A DNA stretch of 64,000 nucleotides. Origin: Phytoactinopolyspora limicola. Its GTDB lineage: Bacteria; Actinomycetota; Actinomycetes; Jiangellales; Jiangellaceae. The first letter of the stretch is position 1, and the number at the start of each line of letters is the position of its first letter. The notes under the pieces are model-generated. The model made no database searches. It was not told the origin of the DNA and saw only the letters and a list, made by a program, of their open reading frames with translations. Shown here one piece after another: positions 53,583 to 63,100 of the stretch. Where the stretch lies: positions 161,880-225,879 of the forward strand of contig NZ_JAAOEN010000010.1 of the NCBI RefSeq assembly GCF_011320225.1. The letters are read 5' to 3'. The position numbers were made by a program, and so were the translations under genes.

Positions 53583-56168
53583 ATGAACCAATCCGGGCGG
53601 GCGCTGACCGTCCACCGCGCCCACGCGATCGCCTATCGGACGCCGCCCGGCGGCACCGGACGATCGTCGCAGTCGTTCGGGAACTACCTGGTCAAGATCG
53701 AAGCCGGTGGTCCCGAAGGGGAGCGGCTGGTCGGTATCGGTGAGGCTCATCCGCGCGGTGGGGAAACCGGCGACCGCGGCCGTGACTCTTGGGACTTCCT
53801 GCTCGATGTCCTTGGTCGCCTGGATGGGTTGTCGCTGCCACTCACCGACCGGGCGAGCGCCTTGGTGGCTGTCCGGGCGGTGATCGAGGAAGCGCACGCG
53901 GCAGCTCGGGCGGCGGCGAGCGAGCGGGCCCGGTCGGCTCCGGCGGCGCCGACATCGCTGAAACGAACGGTCAGAGGCTGGGCGCGTCAGCTGGCCGGCC
54001 GCGCCGGCCGGATCGACGATCCGATCGCCTTCCGTGGGACATTGTTCGGCATCGAGACCGCGCTGCTCGACGTCGTCGCGCGCGGTTTGGGTGTATCGGT
54101 CGCGGAACTTCTGGGTGTGCGGTCCGGGAAGGCGACGCTGTCTACTCCGCTGGTCGGCGGATCCGGGATCGACCGCAATCTCGCGTTGCTGCGTGAGGCC
54201 GCGGTCGGCCGGGACGGAACGAGCGACGAGGCGTTGTGGATCGACCTGCGTGGTGGGCTCAACCCGCCGGATGCGGCCGAGTTGGTTCGGCAGGTGGTCG
54301 GTGCCGCCTCGGCGGGTGAGCTACCGAGGCACGTCGTGCTGGAGCAGCCGGTGCGGATGCGCCACCGCCATCAGCTCACCGCGCTGCAGCGCAAGGCCGA
54401 CGATGCCGGCCGCAAGGCCGGTGTCGAGGTGCGGGTGATGGCAGGCAGCAGCGTGTGGAGCCGACAGGGCCTGGATCGGTTGATCGCCCGTGGTGGCTGT
54501 GGTGCGTTGAATATCCGGCCAGCGGCCGCTGGTGGTTTGCTGGCCAGCCTTGAGCTGGCCGACGTCGCCCTCGAAGCCAACCCGGACGTCCACATCTACG
54601 TCAGTCAGATGGAGGGTGCCAGCGCGGTCGCCGACGCCGCGGTGCGCCAGTTGGCCGTGGCGCTGCCGCGGGCCGACGGGGTTCGGGTGGACACTACCGA
54701 CCCGGTCAGCACCCCCGACGGTCCGGGCCTTGACGTCGGTGAGCCGTACGAGTGGATGGTCGACCGCATCACCGATTACGTCTCCCAGCCGACACCTGCC
54801 GAGCCGGCCGCCGAAGGTGGACCCACCCCCAATGTCTATACGGAGGTGCCGTTCCTGCAGCCGCTAGGACCGAACGGCACCAAGGGGCATCTGCTCGAAC
54901 GGGAAGCCCTCGCACTTGGGTTGTCCACTACGCGATTCTCCAAGGGTGCGTTCGTCGCCACCGACAACGTGCACGATCCGCTGGTCTTCAAGTGGAGCCG
55001 GTCGCCGATGTCCAGCGCGGTGTCGCTGGCGCTGTGCACCCACAAAGAGGCCACCCGCATGCGCCTGGCCAGGGCAGGCGTGCCAGTTCCGAAGGGGCGC
55101 ACGTTCGCCAACGGCGACTACACCTCGGCCCGCGCCTACGCCGAGCGCATCAGCTACCCCGTGGTGGTCAAGCCGGCCATGGGAGTGCGCGGCATCGGCG
55201 TCGTCGCCAACATTCACGACGAGCACGAACTCGATCTGGCGTTCCGGCAGCTGGAAGACAGCAAACTCGGCAGCCAGGACTTCATCGTCGAACAGCACAT
55301 CACCGGCCGCGACTACCGGATCGTCGTGGTCGGCGACGACGTCATCGCGGCCATCCTCCGCGAGCCGGCCTCCGTCGTCGGCGACGGACAGCATTCGATC
55401 GCCGAACTACTGGTGCGCAAGAATCTGGCTCGGCGGCTCAACCCGCACCTGTGGGGGCGGCCGATCAAGTACGACGACGCGGCCCGGTACCAGTTGCAGC
55501 GAGTAGGAATGACGCTGGACTCGGTGCCGGAGCCCGGCCAGCGGGTACTACTGTCCAACACGTGCAGCCTGTCCCAGGGCGGCGACTCCATCGACGTGCT
55601 CGACGAGCTCCACCCGTCGATCAAGGAGGCATGTGTCCGAGCGGTCCAGGCCGTGCCCGGACTGGCGTTCTGCGGCGTCGACTTCCTCCTCGAAGATCAC
55701 ACCAAACCCATCGACGAGCAGCAGGCCGGCATCTGCGAGCTGAACGCCCACGCGGCCATCGGCAACTGCGAGTACCCGCTGTATGGCAAACCGCGCGAGG
55801 TGGCGCGCACGTTCATTCAGGAATGTGTCCGCCGGTTCGACCTGGTCGCGCACGAGGAGCGGGCCGAGCGGCTGGCGCTGAAGCTCACCATCCGTGGGCG
55901 AGTCACGGGGGTCGGCTACCGGACGTGGATGCAGCGTCGCGCCGAGACGTTCGGGGTTCAGGGCTGGATCCGCAACGTCAACAACCGTACGGTTGAGGCC
56001 GTACTGATCGGAGACACCCCGGCGGCCAGCGCGCTAGCGGCCGCGGCGGTCCTCGGCCCGAAGAACGCGCTACCCACGTCGGTGACGACGGTACACGTCG
56101 AGCCGCCGGACGTGGACGGCTTCGAGATTGTCCATCGCGCACCCCAGGAGCTGGTCCATGTCGGCTGA
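53583..56168 (+). CDS. Enolase-like/ATP-grasp/acylphosphatase fusion protein A
   Basis: In this 861-residue cytoplasmic protein, residues 1-400 are an enolase-superfamily fold (FRGTLFGIETALLDVVARGLG; WIDLRGG with Asp221; VVLEQPV with Glu254). The third metal ligand position is lost (VMAGSS, Gly288) and the catalytic-lysine motif reads NIRPAAAGG (Arg312), so epimerase activity is unlikely. Residues about 425-755 are a cyanophycin-synthetase/GshF-like ATP-grasp with PVVVKPAMGVRGIGVV (Lys530), VVGDGQHSIAELL and metal site ICELNA (Glu719, Asn721), apparently intact. Residues 765-850 are an acylphosphatase with VTGVGYR (Arg780) and GWIRN (Asn798), also intact. Its last 11 bases overlap the next gene. 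It is a paralogue of the two minus-strand proteins downstream. Confidence 0.88.
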   Translation: MNQSGRALTVHRAHAIAYRTPPGGTGRSSQSFGNYLVKIEAGGPEGERLVGIGEAHPRGGETGDRGRDSWDFLLDVLGRLDGLSLPLTDRASALVAVRAVIEEAHAAARAAASERARSAPAAPTSLKRTVRGWARQLAGRAGRIDDPIAFRGTLFGIETALLDVVARGLGVSVAELLGVRSGKATLSTPLVGGSGIDRNLALLREAAVGRDGTSDEALWIDLRGGLNPPDAAELVRQVVGAASAGELPRHVVLEQPVRMRHRHQLTALQRKADDAGRKAGVEVRVMAGSSVWSRQGLDRLIARGGCGALNIRPAAAGGLLASLELADVALEANPDVHIYVSQMEGASAVADAAVRQLAVALPRADGVRVDTTDPVSTPDGPGLDVGEPYEWMVDRITDYVSQPTPAEPAAEGGPTPNVYTEVPFLQPLGPNGTKGHLLEREALALGLSTTRFSKGAFVATDNVHDPLVFKWSRSPMSSAVSLALCTHKEATRMRLARAGVPVPKGRTFANGDYTSARAYAERISYPVVVKPAMGVRGIGVVANIHDEHELDLAFRQLEDSKLGSQDFIVEQHITGRDYRIVVVGDDVIAAILREPASVVGDGQHSIAELLVRKNLARRLNPHLWGRPIKYDDAARYQLQRVGMTLDSVPEPGQRVLLSNTCSLSQGGDSIDVLDELHPSIKEACVRAVQAVPGLAFCGVDFLLEDHTKPIDEQQAGICELNAHAAIGNCEYPLYGKPREVARTFIQECVRRFDLVAHEERAERLALKLTIRGRVTGVGYRTWMQRRAETFGVQGWIRNVNNRTVEAVLIGDTPAASALAAAAVLGPKNALPTSVTTVHVEPPDVDGFEIVHRAPQELVHVG

Positions 56169-57384
56169 GCCGCTTCAGAAGCCCGACGTCGCTGGGCTGG
56201 CCCGGCTTACCCCGGAGGTGCGGGACGGTTTCGAGGTCCATCAGGCGGCGTTGCGCCGGGCGTTGGACGTCGTTCTGTACCCCCGGCAGGTGTTGATGGT
56301 CAGTTCCGCCGACGGTGGGCACGAACTGTCGTTCATCCACGGCATCCCCCGAGCGTCCACGCTGGGTTCGGTCACCTACGCACAAGACAAGCGGATGCGT
56401 CGGGCCTTGCTCGAACGGGCCGATGTCCCGGTGCCTAAAGGGGCGACGTTCTCGGTGGGCCGCGGCATCAAGGAAGCAAAGGCGTTCGCGGCGCGGCTCG
56501 GTTATCCGGTCGTGGTCAAGCCGGCCATGGGCGACAACGCCATCGAAACGTTCGCCGATGTCCGCGACGAAGAGCAGTTCGACATCGCGATCGATTATCT
56601 GCGGACCCCACCAACCGAACGGCCTACCTTCACTCGTGCCGCGTACGCTCTCACCGAGCTGCGAGAACCCGGCGAGGAAGAAGGCCGGGTGGTTGTGCCC
56701 CCGGGATATCGGTTCCTGGTCGAGGAGCGGGTTCGTGGTGAGTACCTGCGGTTCCTGGTGGTCGACGGATTGGTCCGGTCGGTCGTGCATTGCGCCCGCC
56801 CGCCCGGCACCGGATTGGGCCAGCCGGGCCGCGACATTCTGGGCGAGACCCATCCGGCTCTCCAGCAGCTCGCCATCGACGCTGTGCGGGCGGTGCCGGG
56901 TTTGGTCGTCGCATCGGTCGACATCGTCGCGCGGGGATACCAACGCCCGGTGTCACCCGACGAGGCATGGGTCGTCGAGTTCTCCGAGCGCCCCGGCCTG
57001 GCCGTCCAGGCGGAGGTGGCTCCCGAGCTGAGTCAGCAGCTTGGTGATGTGATCCTGAGCCACTACGCCACCGCTGATGGGCTCGAACTGGACGATCCGC
57101 GCGACGACGTCGCCGTCGAGTTCCACGCCGAGGCGATCCCCGATCTCGACGGAGCGGTGGAAGCGCTGGCCGCAGCGGGGCGTGATCTTGGCCTGACCGG
57201 ATACGTCGAGATCCGTGACCGCGTCGACGGAACGGCCGCAGGTGTGATGCAGGGGGCTCCCCAGCACATCGCCTGGTTGTCGGAAGCGCTGCTCGACGGC
57301 AAACTCGGCGGTCACCGCGCCATGCTGGTCGAGGAGCGTCAGCGGGAGCGCGGTGAGTTCGACTCGTTCGTTGTCAGTTCCTAA
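56158..57384 (+). CDS. ATP-grasp protein with degenerate acylphosphatase-like tail (protein B)
   Basis: The 408-residue protein matches the second and third domains of protein A. The pre-ATP-grasp region aligns (QDKRMRRALLERADVPVPKG), followed by PVVVKPAMGDNAIETF (Lys121, but the glycine loop is altered) and FLVEERVRGEYLRFLVVDG. The metal motif reads VVEFSERPG, with Ser276 where Asn is expected. Residues about 316-380 align with the acylphosphatase fold (VAVEFHAEA to RDLGLTGYVEIRD) but lack its catalytic Arg and Asn. It is probably a weakened or non-catalytic partner of protein A. AGGAG at 56146 fixes the ATG at 56158, and the 11-bp overlap implies coupled translation. Confidence 0.82.
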   Translation: MSAEPLQKPDVAGLARLTPEVRDGFEVHQAALRRALDVVLYPRQVLMVSSADGGHELSFIHGIPRASTLGSVTYAQDKRMRRALLERADVPVPKGATFSVGRGIKEAKAFAARLGYPVVVKPAMGDNAIETFADVRDEEQFDIAIDYLRTPPTERPTFTRAAYALTELREPGEEEGRVVVPPGYRFLVEERVRGEYLRFLVVDGLVRSVVHCARPPGTGLGQPGRDILGETHPALQQLAIDAVRAVPGLVVASVDIVARGYQRPVSPDEAWVVEFSERPGLAVQAEVAPELSQQLGDVILSHYATADGLELDDPRDDVAVEFHAEAIPDLDGAVEALAAAGRDLGLTGYVEIRDRVDGTAAGVMQGAPQHIAWLSEALLDGKLGGHRAMLVEERQRERGEFDSFVVSS

Positions 57385-57419
57385 CCCTCAATACTCTCAA
57401 TTCGTGCACCTCTTGCGCT

Positions 57420-57541
57420 GGTGATCGTTGCCGGATTTCCGCCTTCACCTCCGGTGATCGAAACCAAGACTTGGTCGCCAGAGCGACACGAAACCGGCAA
57501 CGATCACCGGAGGTGAAGGCGGAAATCCGGCAACGATCACC
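57420..57541. repeat. Palindrome with 41-bp perfect arms, family member 7
   Basis: Arms at 57420-57460 and 57501-57541 match perfectly, opening GGTGATCGTTGCCGGATTTC. The 40-base loop holds CCAAGACTTGG and GTCGC-CAGA-GCGAC hairpins, the latter shared with the elements at 40852 and 44685. It lies between the convergent ATP-grasp gene pairs and is well placed to stop transcription from both sides. Confidence 0.93.
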
Positions 57542-57551
57542 GGGGTGAGTT

Positions 57552-60179
57552 CTACGTCACGGTAAACCGGCCCGTGGGTTGGACATCGGTGGAATGGCGG
57601 GTCCGAACCGACCGCGGTGACGCTTGCGAGGGCCCCTCGATGGCCAATGATGCCAATGCGGCCGTCGGACCGGCTGGGCCAGCGATCTGGGCTTGGACCA
57701 CCTGAGGCTCGGCAGTGTTGCGCACCCACCCCGAGAGCCCAAATTCGGTGGCCAACGATGCCATCCACTGTCGGTATCCGACCCCTTGGATCTTGCCGCG
57801 GATCTCCAGGTCCAGGCATAGCTCGGTGGCCTTAGTCCGCAGGGGGACACCATTGAGCCGGCATTGCGCCCGCATGAGGTCGAGAGAGATGTTCTTGGGG
57901 GTGCCGAACAACGGGAAGTGGTGAGAACTCCCCGCCGGGCTCGCATTGAGCTCACAGATGCCCGCCGCCTGCTCGTCCAGCGGGAGTCTATGGTCGGAGA
58001 TGAGGAAATCCACGCCGCTGATGTGCAGGCCCGGTATGGCCTGAACCGACCGCACGGCCATGTCCAGCAGGGTGGGGTGGGTCTCTTCGAGAACTTGGTA
58101 CGTCTCCCCGCCCTGGGTGATGCTGCCGGCTGTGCTCAGTACCACCGTCTGACCGGCGTCTGGTACCGAGTCCCACCTCAGCTCCTGACGTTCGAGCTGG
58201 AAGCGGGCCCGGTCGTCGAGTTTGATCGGCCTGGTCTGTAACTTCTGCGTAGTCCGGCGCAGTTCGTTGGTCATCTCGATCAGCTCGGCAACCGTGCTGA
58301 CGCCGTCACCTACGACGTTGGCTGGTTGGCGGAACGTCACCGACAGCACACGATTGTCGGCGACAATGAATCGGTACGCGTCACCCTCGATATGACGTTC
58401 GACGACGAAGCGCTCATGTTTGGTCGCGGCGACGGCGTCGATAGCCCAGGTCACTTCGTCTTCGGAGCGGATGTTGGTGGTGACGCCAACACCACCAGTA
58501 CCAGCCTGCGGCTTGACCACGACTGGCCAGCCGAGCCAATGCGCGTATTCGACGGCTTGCGCTCGCTGCCGCAGGCTGAACTGCTGGCCCTCTGGGACCG
58601 ACACCCCGGCGCGTTGCAGCAGGACGCGGGTGATCTGTTTGTCGACGGTAGTGAAGCGCGCTACCCGGGAGTTGGCATCGCCACATGTCCGGTAGAACGC
58701 CACGTGGTTGTCACTGCCGGGGGCCCGTGCGGTGAAGATCAGCGAGCTGACTCTAAGTGTCTCGAGGCCTTCGGTCAACGCCTCGTGTTCGAGCAGATGG
58801 CTGTCCAAGGGGATCTTCTTGAACTTTTCGAGATGCGGCGCGTCGAAAGTATTGAATGGTGGCATCGCGGAGTCGGCCGGCGCGGAAGGTACGGGGCGCG
58901 GGATCCGGGCCGCCTTGGTGACGAAGCGTCCGAGTTCGCCGAGGGAGATCTGAGTGCCGGAGCCGCTGCCGGTCTGGTCGGCGAGAATGTTGCTGGATTT
59001 GTCGAGATACGTTAGCTCGGGGGCGGTGATGTCTCGAACCGCGCTGCGTAGGGGGCTGATCGTCAAGTAGTCGAGGCGCGGCATAGAAAGTGCCAAGGCG
59101 TGCGCGTTCGATGCGCTGACCTGGCTCACCGAGCGAGGCCCGTCGAGGCTGATCTCCACGTCTGGGTTGCGGCGTTGCGCGGCTCGAGCGATGTCGAGGC
59201 TTGGTAGCAACCCGCCACTTCGGGGTATTTCGATCGCGATGACGTCAGTACCGCCGGCCGTGTGGAGGCGTTCGAGGTCGTCTTCGTCCCACACACTGAG
59301 GCTGGCCATAATCGACAGGTGCGGTTGTCTCCGGCCAAGTCGCCAGGTGCGCCGTCGGCCGGTTCGCGCGTGCCGCTGAAGTTCAGCGAGTTCGTGAACC
59401 CGGTCTCGGCGTAGTGGTTGTTCGATGATCAGCCGGCCTGGGGGGTCGTCTGACCGCATCCACTCGAGCAGGTGATCGACTAGGTCCTCGGCCTGGTGCG
59501 GTTGGTACTTTTCGGTGGCTACCAGCCACAGCGGTTTGTCGCCGCCGGCCGCGCGGTTGGTCTTAGCCGCGAGCTGGATCAACTCAAGGTCGGCCGATAC
59601 CTCTCCATGGCTGGTCAGCCGGGTCATCGGATACCGACTGTGCTGATTGCGCAGCCGCTTTTCGAGGGCGGAGCTATCCTTCAGGCTGGGAATGGTGGCG
59701 GCACTGACCTGAACGTGTTGGCGTGCTCGGCCGAGCACGTCCACCAGTGGCACATCGCGGGCCCGGGCTAGGGCATCCAGAAGTGCTTGTTCGATGCCGG
59801 CCAGGGTGGCTCGGTAGGGCTTCTTCGGGTTGCCCGCTCCGGTGGCGGAGACGACGTCGGCGGCATGTTGTCGGAGTTCGGCCATGATGGACCGAACGCC
59901 GTGAAGAAGTTCCTCGGGGCCGGATACGGGCAGGCTGCGTCCGTCCAGCAACTCGCAGGCGGAGACCACCAGCGGCCAGACCTGGGCTCTTGCGTCGCCC
60001 GTGTACCGAGGGCCGCGGGGGGAGATTTCACCGACGCCTTCGACCGGGGTACCGCCAAGCATTGCGTGGAGGTGGATGACCAGGTTATACGCGGTGGCGT
60101 CGACGGCGCGGCTGGCACCCGCATTCGGCACGGCGTATTCGTAGAGGTGTATGCGTTCGATATGTAGCCGCTCGTTCAC
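57552..60179 (-). CDS. Enolase-like/ATP-grasp/acylphosphatase fusion protein C
   Basis: This 875-residue paralogue of protein A has an enolase-like domain (about 1-420) more eroded than in A: the first metal Asp is Val220 (LWLVATEKY), the third is Ser293 (IMASLSVW) and the lysine motif reads AIEIPRSGG (Glu317); only Glu253 (IIEQPL) remains. The ATP-grasp domain (about 455-775) looks intact: PVVVKPQAGTGGVGV (Lys556), FVVERHIEG, VVGDGVSTVAELI and ICELNA (Glu743, Asn745). The acylphosphatase domain (about 788-875) keeps IQGVGYR (Arg803) and GWVRN (Asn821). The ATG at 60179 overlaps the stop of protein D by 4 bases, so C follows D in one operon. Confidence 0.88.
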   Translation of the reverse strand: MNERLHIERIHLYEYAVPNAGASRAVDATAYNLVIHLHAMLGGTPVEGVGEISPRGPRYTGDARAQVWPLVVSACELLDGRSLPVSGPEELLHGVRSIMAELRQHAADVVSATGAGNPKKPYRATLAGIEQALLDALARARDVPLVDVLGRARQHVQVSAATIPSLKDSSALEKRLRNQHSRYPMTRLTSHGEVSADLELIQLAAKTNRAAGGDKPLWLVATEKYQPHQAEDLVDHLLEWMRSDDPPGRLIIEQPLRRDRVHELAELQRHARTGRRRTWRLGRRQPHLSIMASLSVWDEDDLERLHTAGGTDVIAIEIPRSGGLLPSLDIARAAQRRNPDVEISLDGPRSVSQVSASNAHALALSMPRLDYLTISPLRSAVRDITAPELTYLDKSSNILADQTGSGSGTQISLGELGRFVTKAARIPRPVPSAPADSAMPPFNTFDAPHLEKFKKIPLDSHLLEHEALTEGLETLRVSSLIFTARAPGSDNHVAFYRTCGDANSRVARFTTVDKQITRVLLQRAGVSVPEGQQFSLRQRAQAVEYAHWLGWPVVVKPQAGTGGVGVTTNIRSEDEVTWAIDAVAATKHERFVVERHIEGDAYRFIVADNRVLSVTFRQPANVVGDGVSTVAELIEMTNELRRTTQKLQTRPIKLDDRARFQLERQELRWDSVPDAGQTVVLSTAGSITQGGETYQVLEETHPTLLDMAVRSVQAIPGLHISGVDFLISDHRLPLDEQAAGICELNASPAGSSHHFPLFGTPKNISLDLMRAQCRLNGVPLRTKATELCLDLEIRGKIQGVGYRQWMASLATEFGLSGWVRNTAEPQVVQAQIAGPAGPTAALASLAIEGPSQASPRSVRTRHSTDVQPTGRFTVT

Positions 60180-63100
60180 CGGGAGCCCTCCGGACGTTCA
60201 GGTGCCGCCTTGAATGCTGGGACTATCTCCACCGTCTCGGGCGCATGCGGCTCGCTCATGATGATCACTGAGATGGCTGCCACGTCGGCGAGACTCCCGG
60301 AGATCGTCGCCTTGAGAGTGCGGTCGTCGCGGTGCTCGCTGAAGCGCAGCGCAACTCCTCGTTCGGTCGCGACGCGTTCGAGGGCGGACCGGAGATCGGC
60401 TGGGGAGCCGAAACCGGTGAATGTCGCCGCAACCTCCACCTCATCTCCTGGCGCTCGGGCTCGGGTGGGCTCGTCGAGGTGGAGTTGGACGAGCGCCGCG
60501 CTAACCGAGCCTTCATCGTTGGTGGAGCCGGACTCATGTGGGGCCAAGCGTGGGACTGGATCGATGTCGCTGATGCAGAGTTTCTGCGCGTCAGCTGGCT
60601 GGCGATGGTCGTCGAGGGCGAGCCGGACCTCCGCATGACCAAGACCCGGGAACGCCGCGACCGCGCGCCGGGCGACGTCCAGCACATCGGTATGGGTTTC
60701 GGCGGTGACGTCGGCCGGTGCCTCGTCCGTCGAACGCAGAGTCGAGACGACGGACGATCCAACAACGAACATCCGCAGACTGTCGCCCTCCGCGTGTTGG
60801 TCGAACGGCAGGCCGGCCTCCCCGAGGATCGTCTTCAGATGCAGCTTGTCCGTGAGAAGGTCGTAGGCGACCCGTGGGGTGGCGGTGGACATGGTGTGGT
60901 GGAAGGTGAGCTCGCCGGCCCGCTCGGGCGTCACACCCGCGAGGAACGCGGTGGGCGACAACCGGACACAGCACAACCCGCGCGCCAGCGCGGCACGTTC
61001 GAGCAGATAGCTGTCCAACGCCGAAGGGTCCAGGCGATCCGCGATGGTCCGGACCGATTCGGGTGTGGGCTGGCTCGGAGACGTGTGCCGTCCGGCGTCG
61101 ATAGGGTTGGGTGTGCTGGAGGCCGGTGCCGCTCGTGTGCTGCCGGGTCCGCCGGAGCCGGTGGTGAACGAGAAGGCGATGTGCGGACCATACGGGTCGG
61201 TCTGGTACCGGGCCCGGTCGGTGAACGAGCCATCGAGATCGACGTCGCGCAAGGTGGCGACGATTCCCTCGAACTCGTTGTCGGTCGCCGGGCGTGGGGT
61301 GAAGCCGGTGGTCTTGTTGTCGCTGGCGATCGGATAGAGGCGTACGTCAATCGCCCAATGATCCGCCGCCGGCTCGACGCCGACCCGTGCCACCAGGCCG
61401 AATGGTGGGACGTCGTACTGGCTGAATCTCCCGGACCAGTTGAACACGAAATTGCCGAGCGAATAGACCGTGGCGTGGTGGTCGGCGATGCTGATCTGTT
61501 GAAGCATGTGTGCGCCGTGGCCGATGATCAGATCTGCGCCGGCGGCGGAGAAGGCGGCGCTCGCGCGTTGCGCGGATTCGCGGACCCAAACGTAGTTTCC
61601 GCCCCAGTGGGGATACACGACGACGAGGGCGGTCGGGTCGGTCCGCTTGAGTTCCTCGATCTGGCCCGAGATGCGGCGAACCGACATCGGGTTGACACCC
61701 GGCTGATCGGCGGTGGCGTAGAAGCCGTACTCATCGCGTAGTTTGCGCTGAACTTCCATGGCGCTGATGACGTGGATCCGCCGCTGTTCTTCGGCAGATC
61801 CGAGCGTGATGGTGTGCGGTGCCGCGGCATCGGCCAAGGTCGCGCCGGCACCGAAGGCGACGATGCCCGCCTGTTCGAGCTGGGCACGGGTGTCGAGCAG
61901 ATGGTTGGTGCCGAAGTCCATCGTGTGATTGTTGGCCAGCCCGACTGCGTCGACGCCCAGATCTCGCAGGCATTGGATCGTCCGGGAAGGGAGATCCCAG
62001 CCGAGGAATCTCTTCTTCCCTTCGAAGGGACTGACCGGTGAGTCGGCGAGGACCGTTTCCAGGTTGACGATCAACACGTCTCTATCGGAAACCAGCGGCC
62101 GCAAGGCCGTGAAGTACGACATTGGTTCGTTGGTCAGGCGCTGGAGGAGTTTGCCGCCTTTGGCGTTGATGTGGACGTCACCGAGGCTGGTGTCGCCTGC
62201 GAACACGAGTGTGGCGGTCCGACCGGCTACCGAGCCGCCTGGCTCGCCCGCCACTCGCCCGGACGGTTCTACCGGTGCGACGGTGACGGTCTGCGCTGGA
62301 GGTGCGGTATCGACGCTACGTTCGACATACGGGTCGAGTTGTGACGGCACCAAGGTGGTGCCCAGGCCGGGGCCGGTCTGAGCGGCGATCACATTGCTGC
62401 CCCGTTCACGCCAACGAGCCACCGGTTCGCTGATGCGTTGCTCGACGTTGGTAGGCGGCACGGTGGTGAGGTAGTCGATGCGTGGAAGGGCCCGGGCGAG
62501 ATTGTGCAACGCCCAGGCGGTGAGATCGCTGGTACCGAGCATTCCACCGATACACACGCGGATGTCCGGATCTGCCGCCACCGCGGCGTTGGCCAGATCG
62601 AGGCTGGCGAGCAAACCACCCGCCTTAGGGGCCTTGATGTTGAGTGCACGGCAGCCCCCCTCGGCATTGACGCGTTCGAGGTCGCTGACGTCCCACATAC
62701 CTTCGTCCGGCATGATTCGTAAGTCGAGCGGTTCGGCGGCTCCGACGGCGCGGCACTCGTCATCGGCCAGGCGCTGGAGTTGTGGTAGCTCCGTGACCTG
62801 GGCTTTGGGCAATATGCCTTCAAGTACGATCGAGTTCGGCAGAGTCCCGGCTGCCATCCGCTGGACGAGACCCCGCACGAACGTAGAGGCACCGGCGAGG
62901 TCAAGCGCCTCGTTGATGTCCATCCAGATCGGTTTCTCTCGTCCAACAGAACGGTTGGCCGCCGCGATGGTCTCGAACAGCTCCCAGTCGTGTTCGAGAC
63001 GTCCGACGCCCTTGACTCTCGTCATCGGGAAACGTTTCTGCTTGATGACCTTGGCCGCGACGTCGTCGACCGTCGATACGGTGGAGATGCTGATAGCGAT

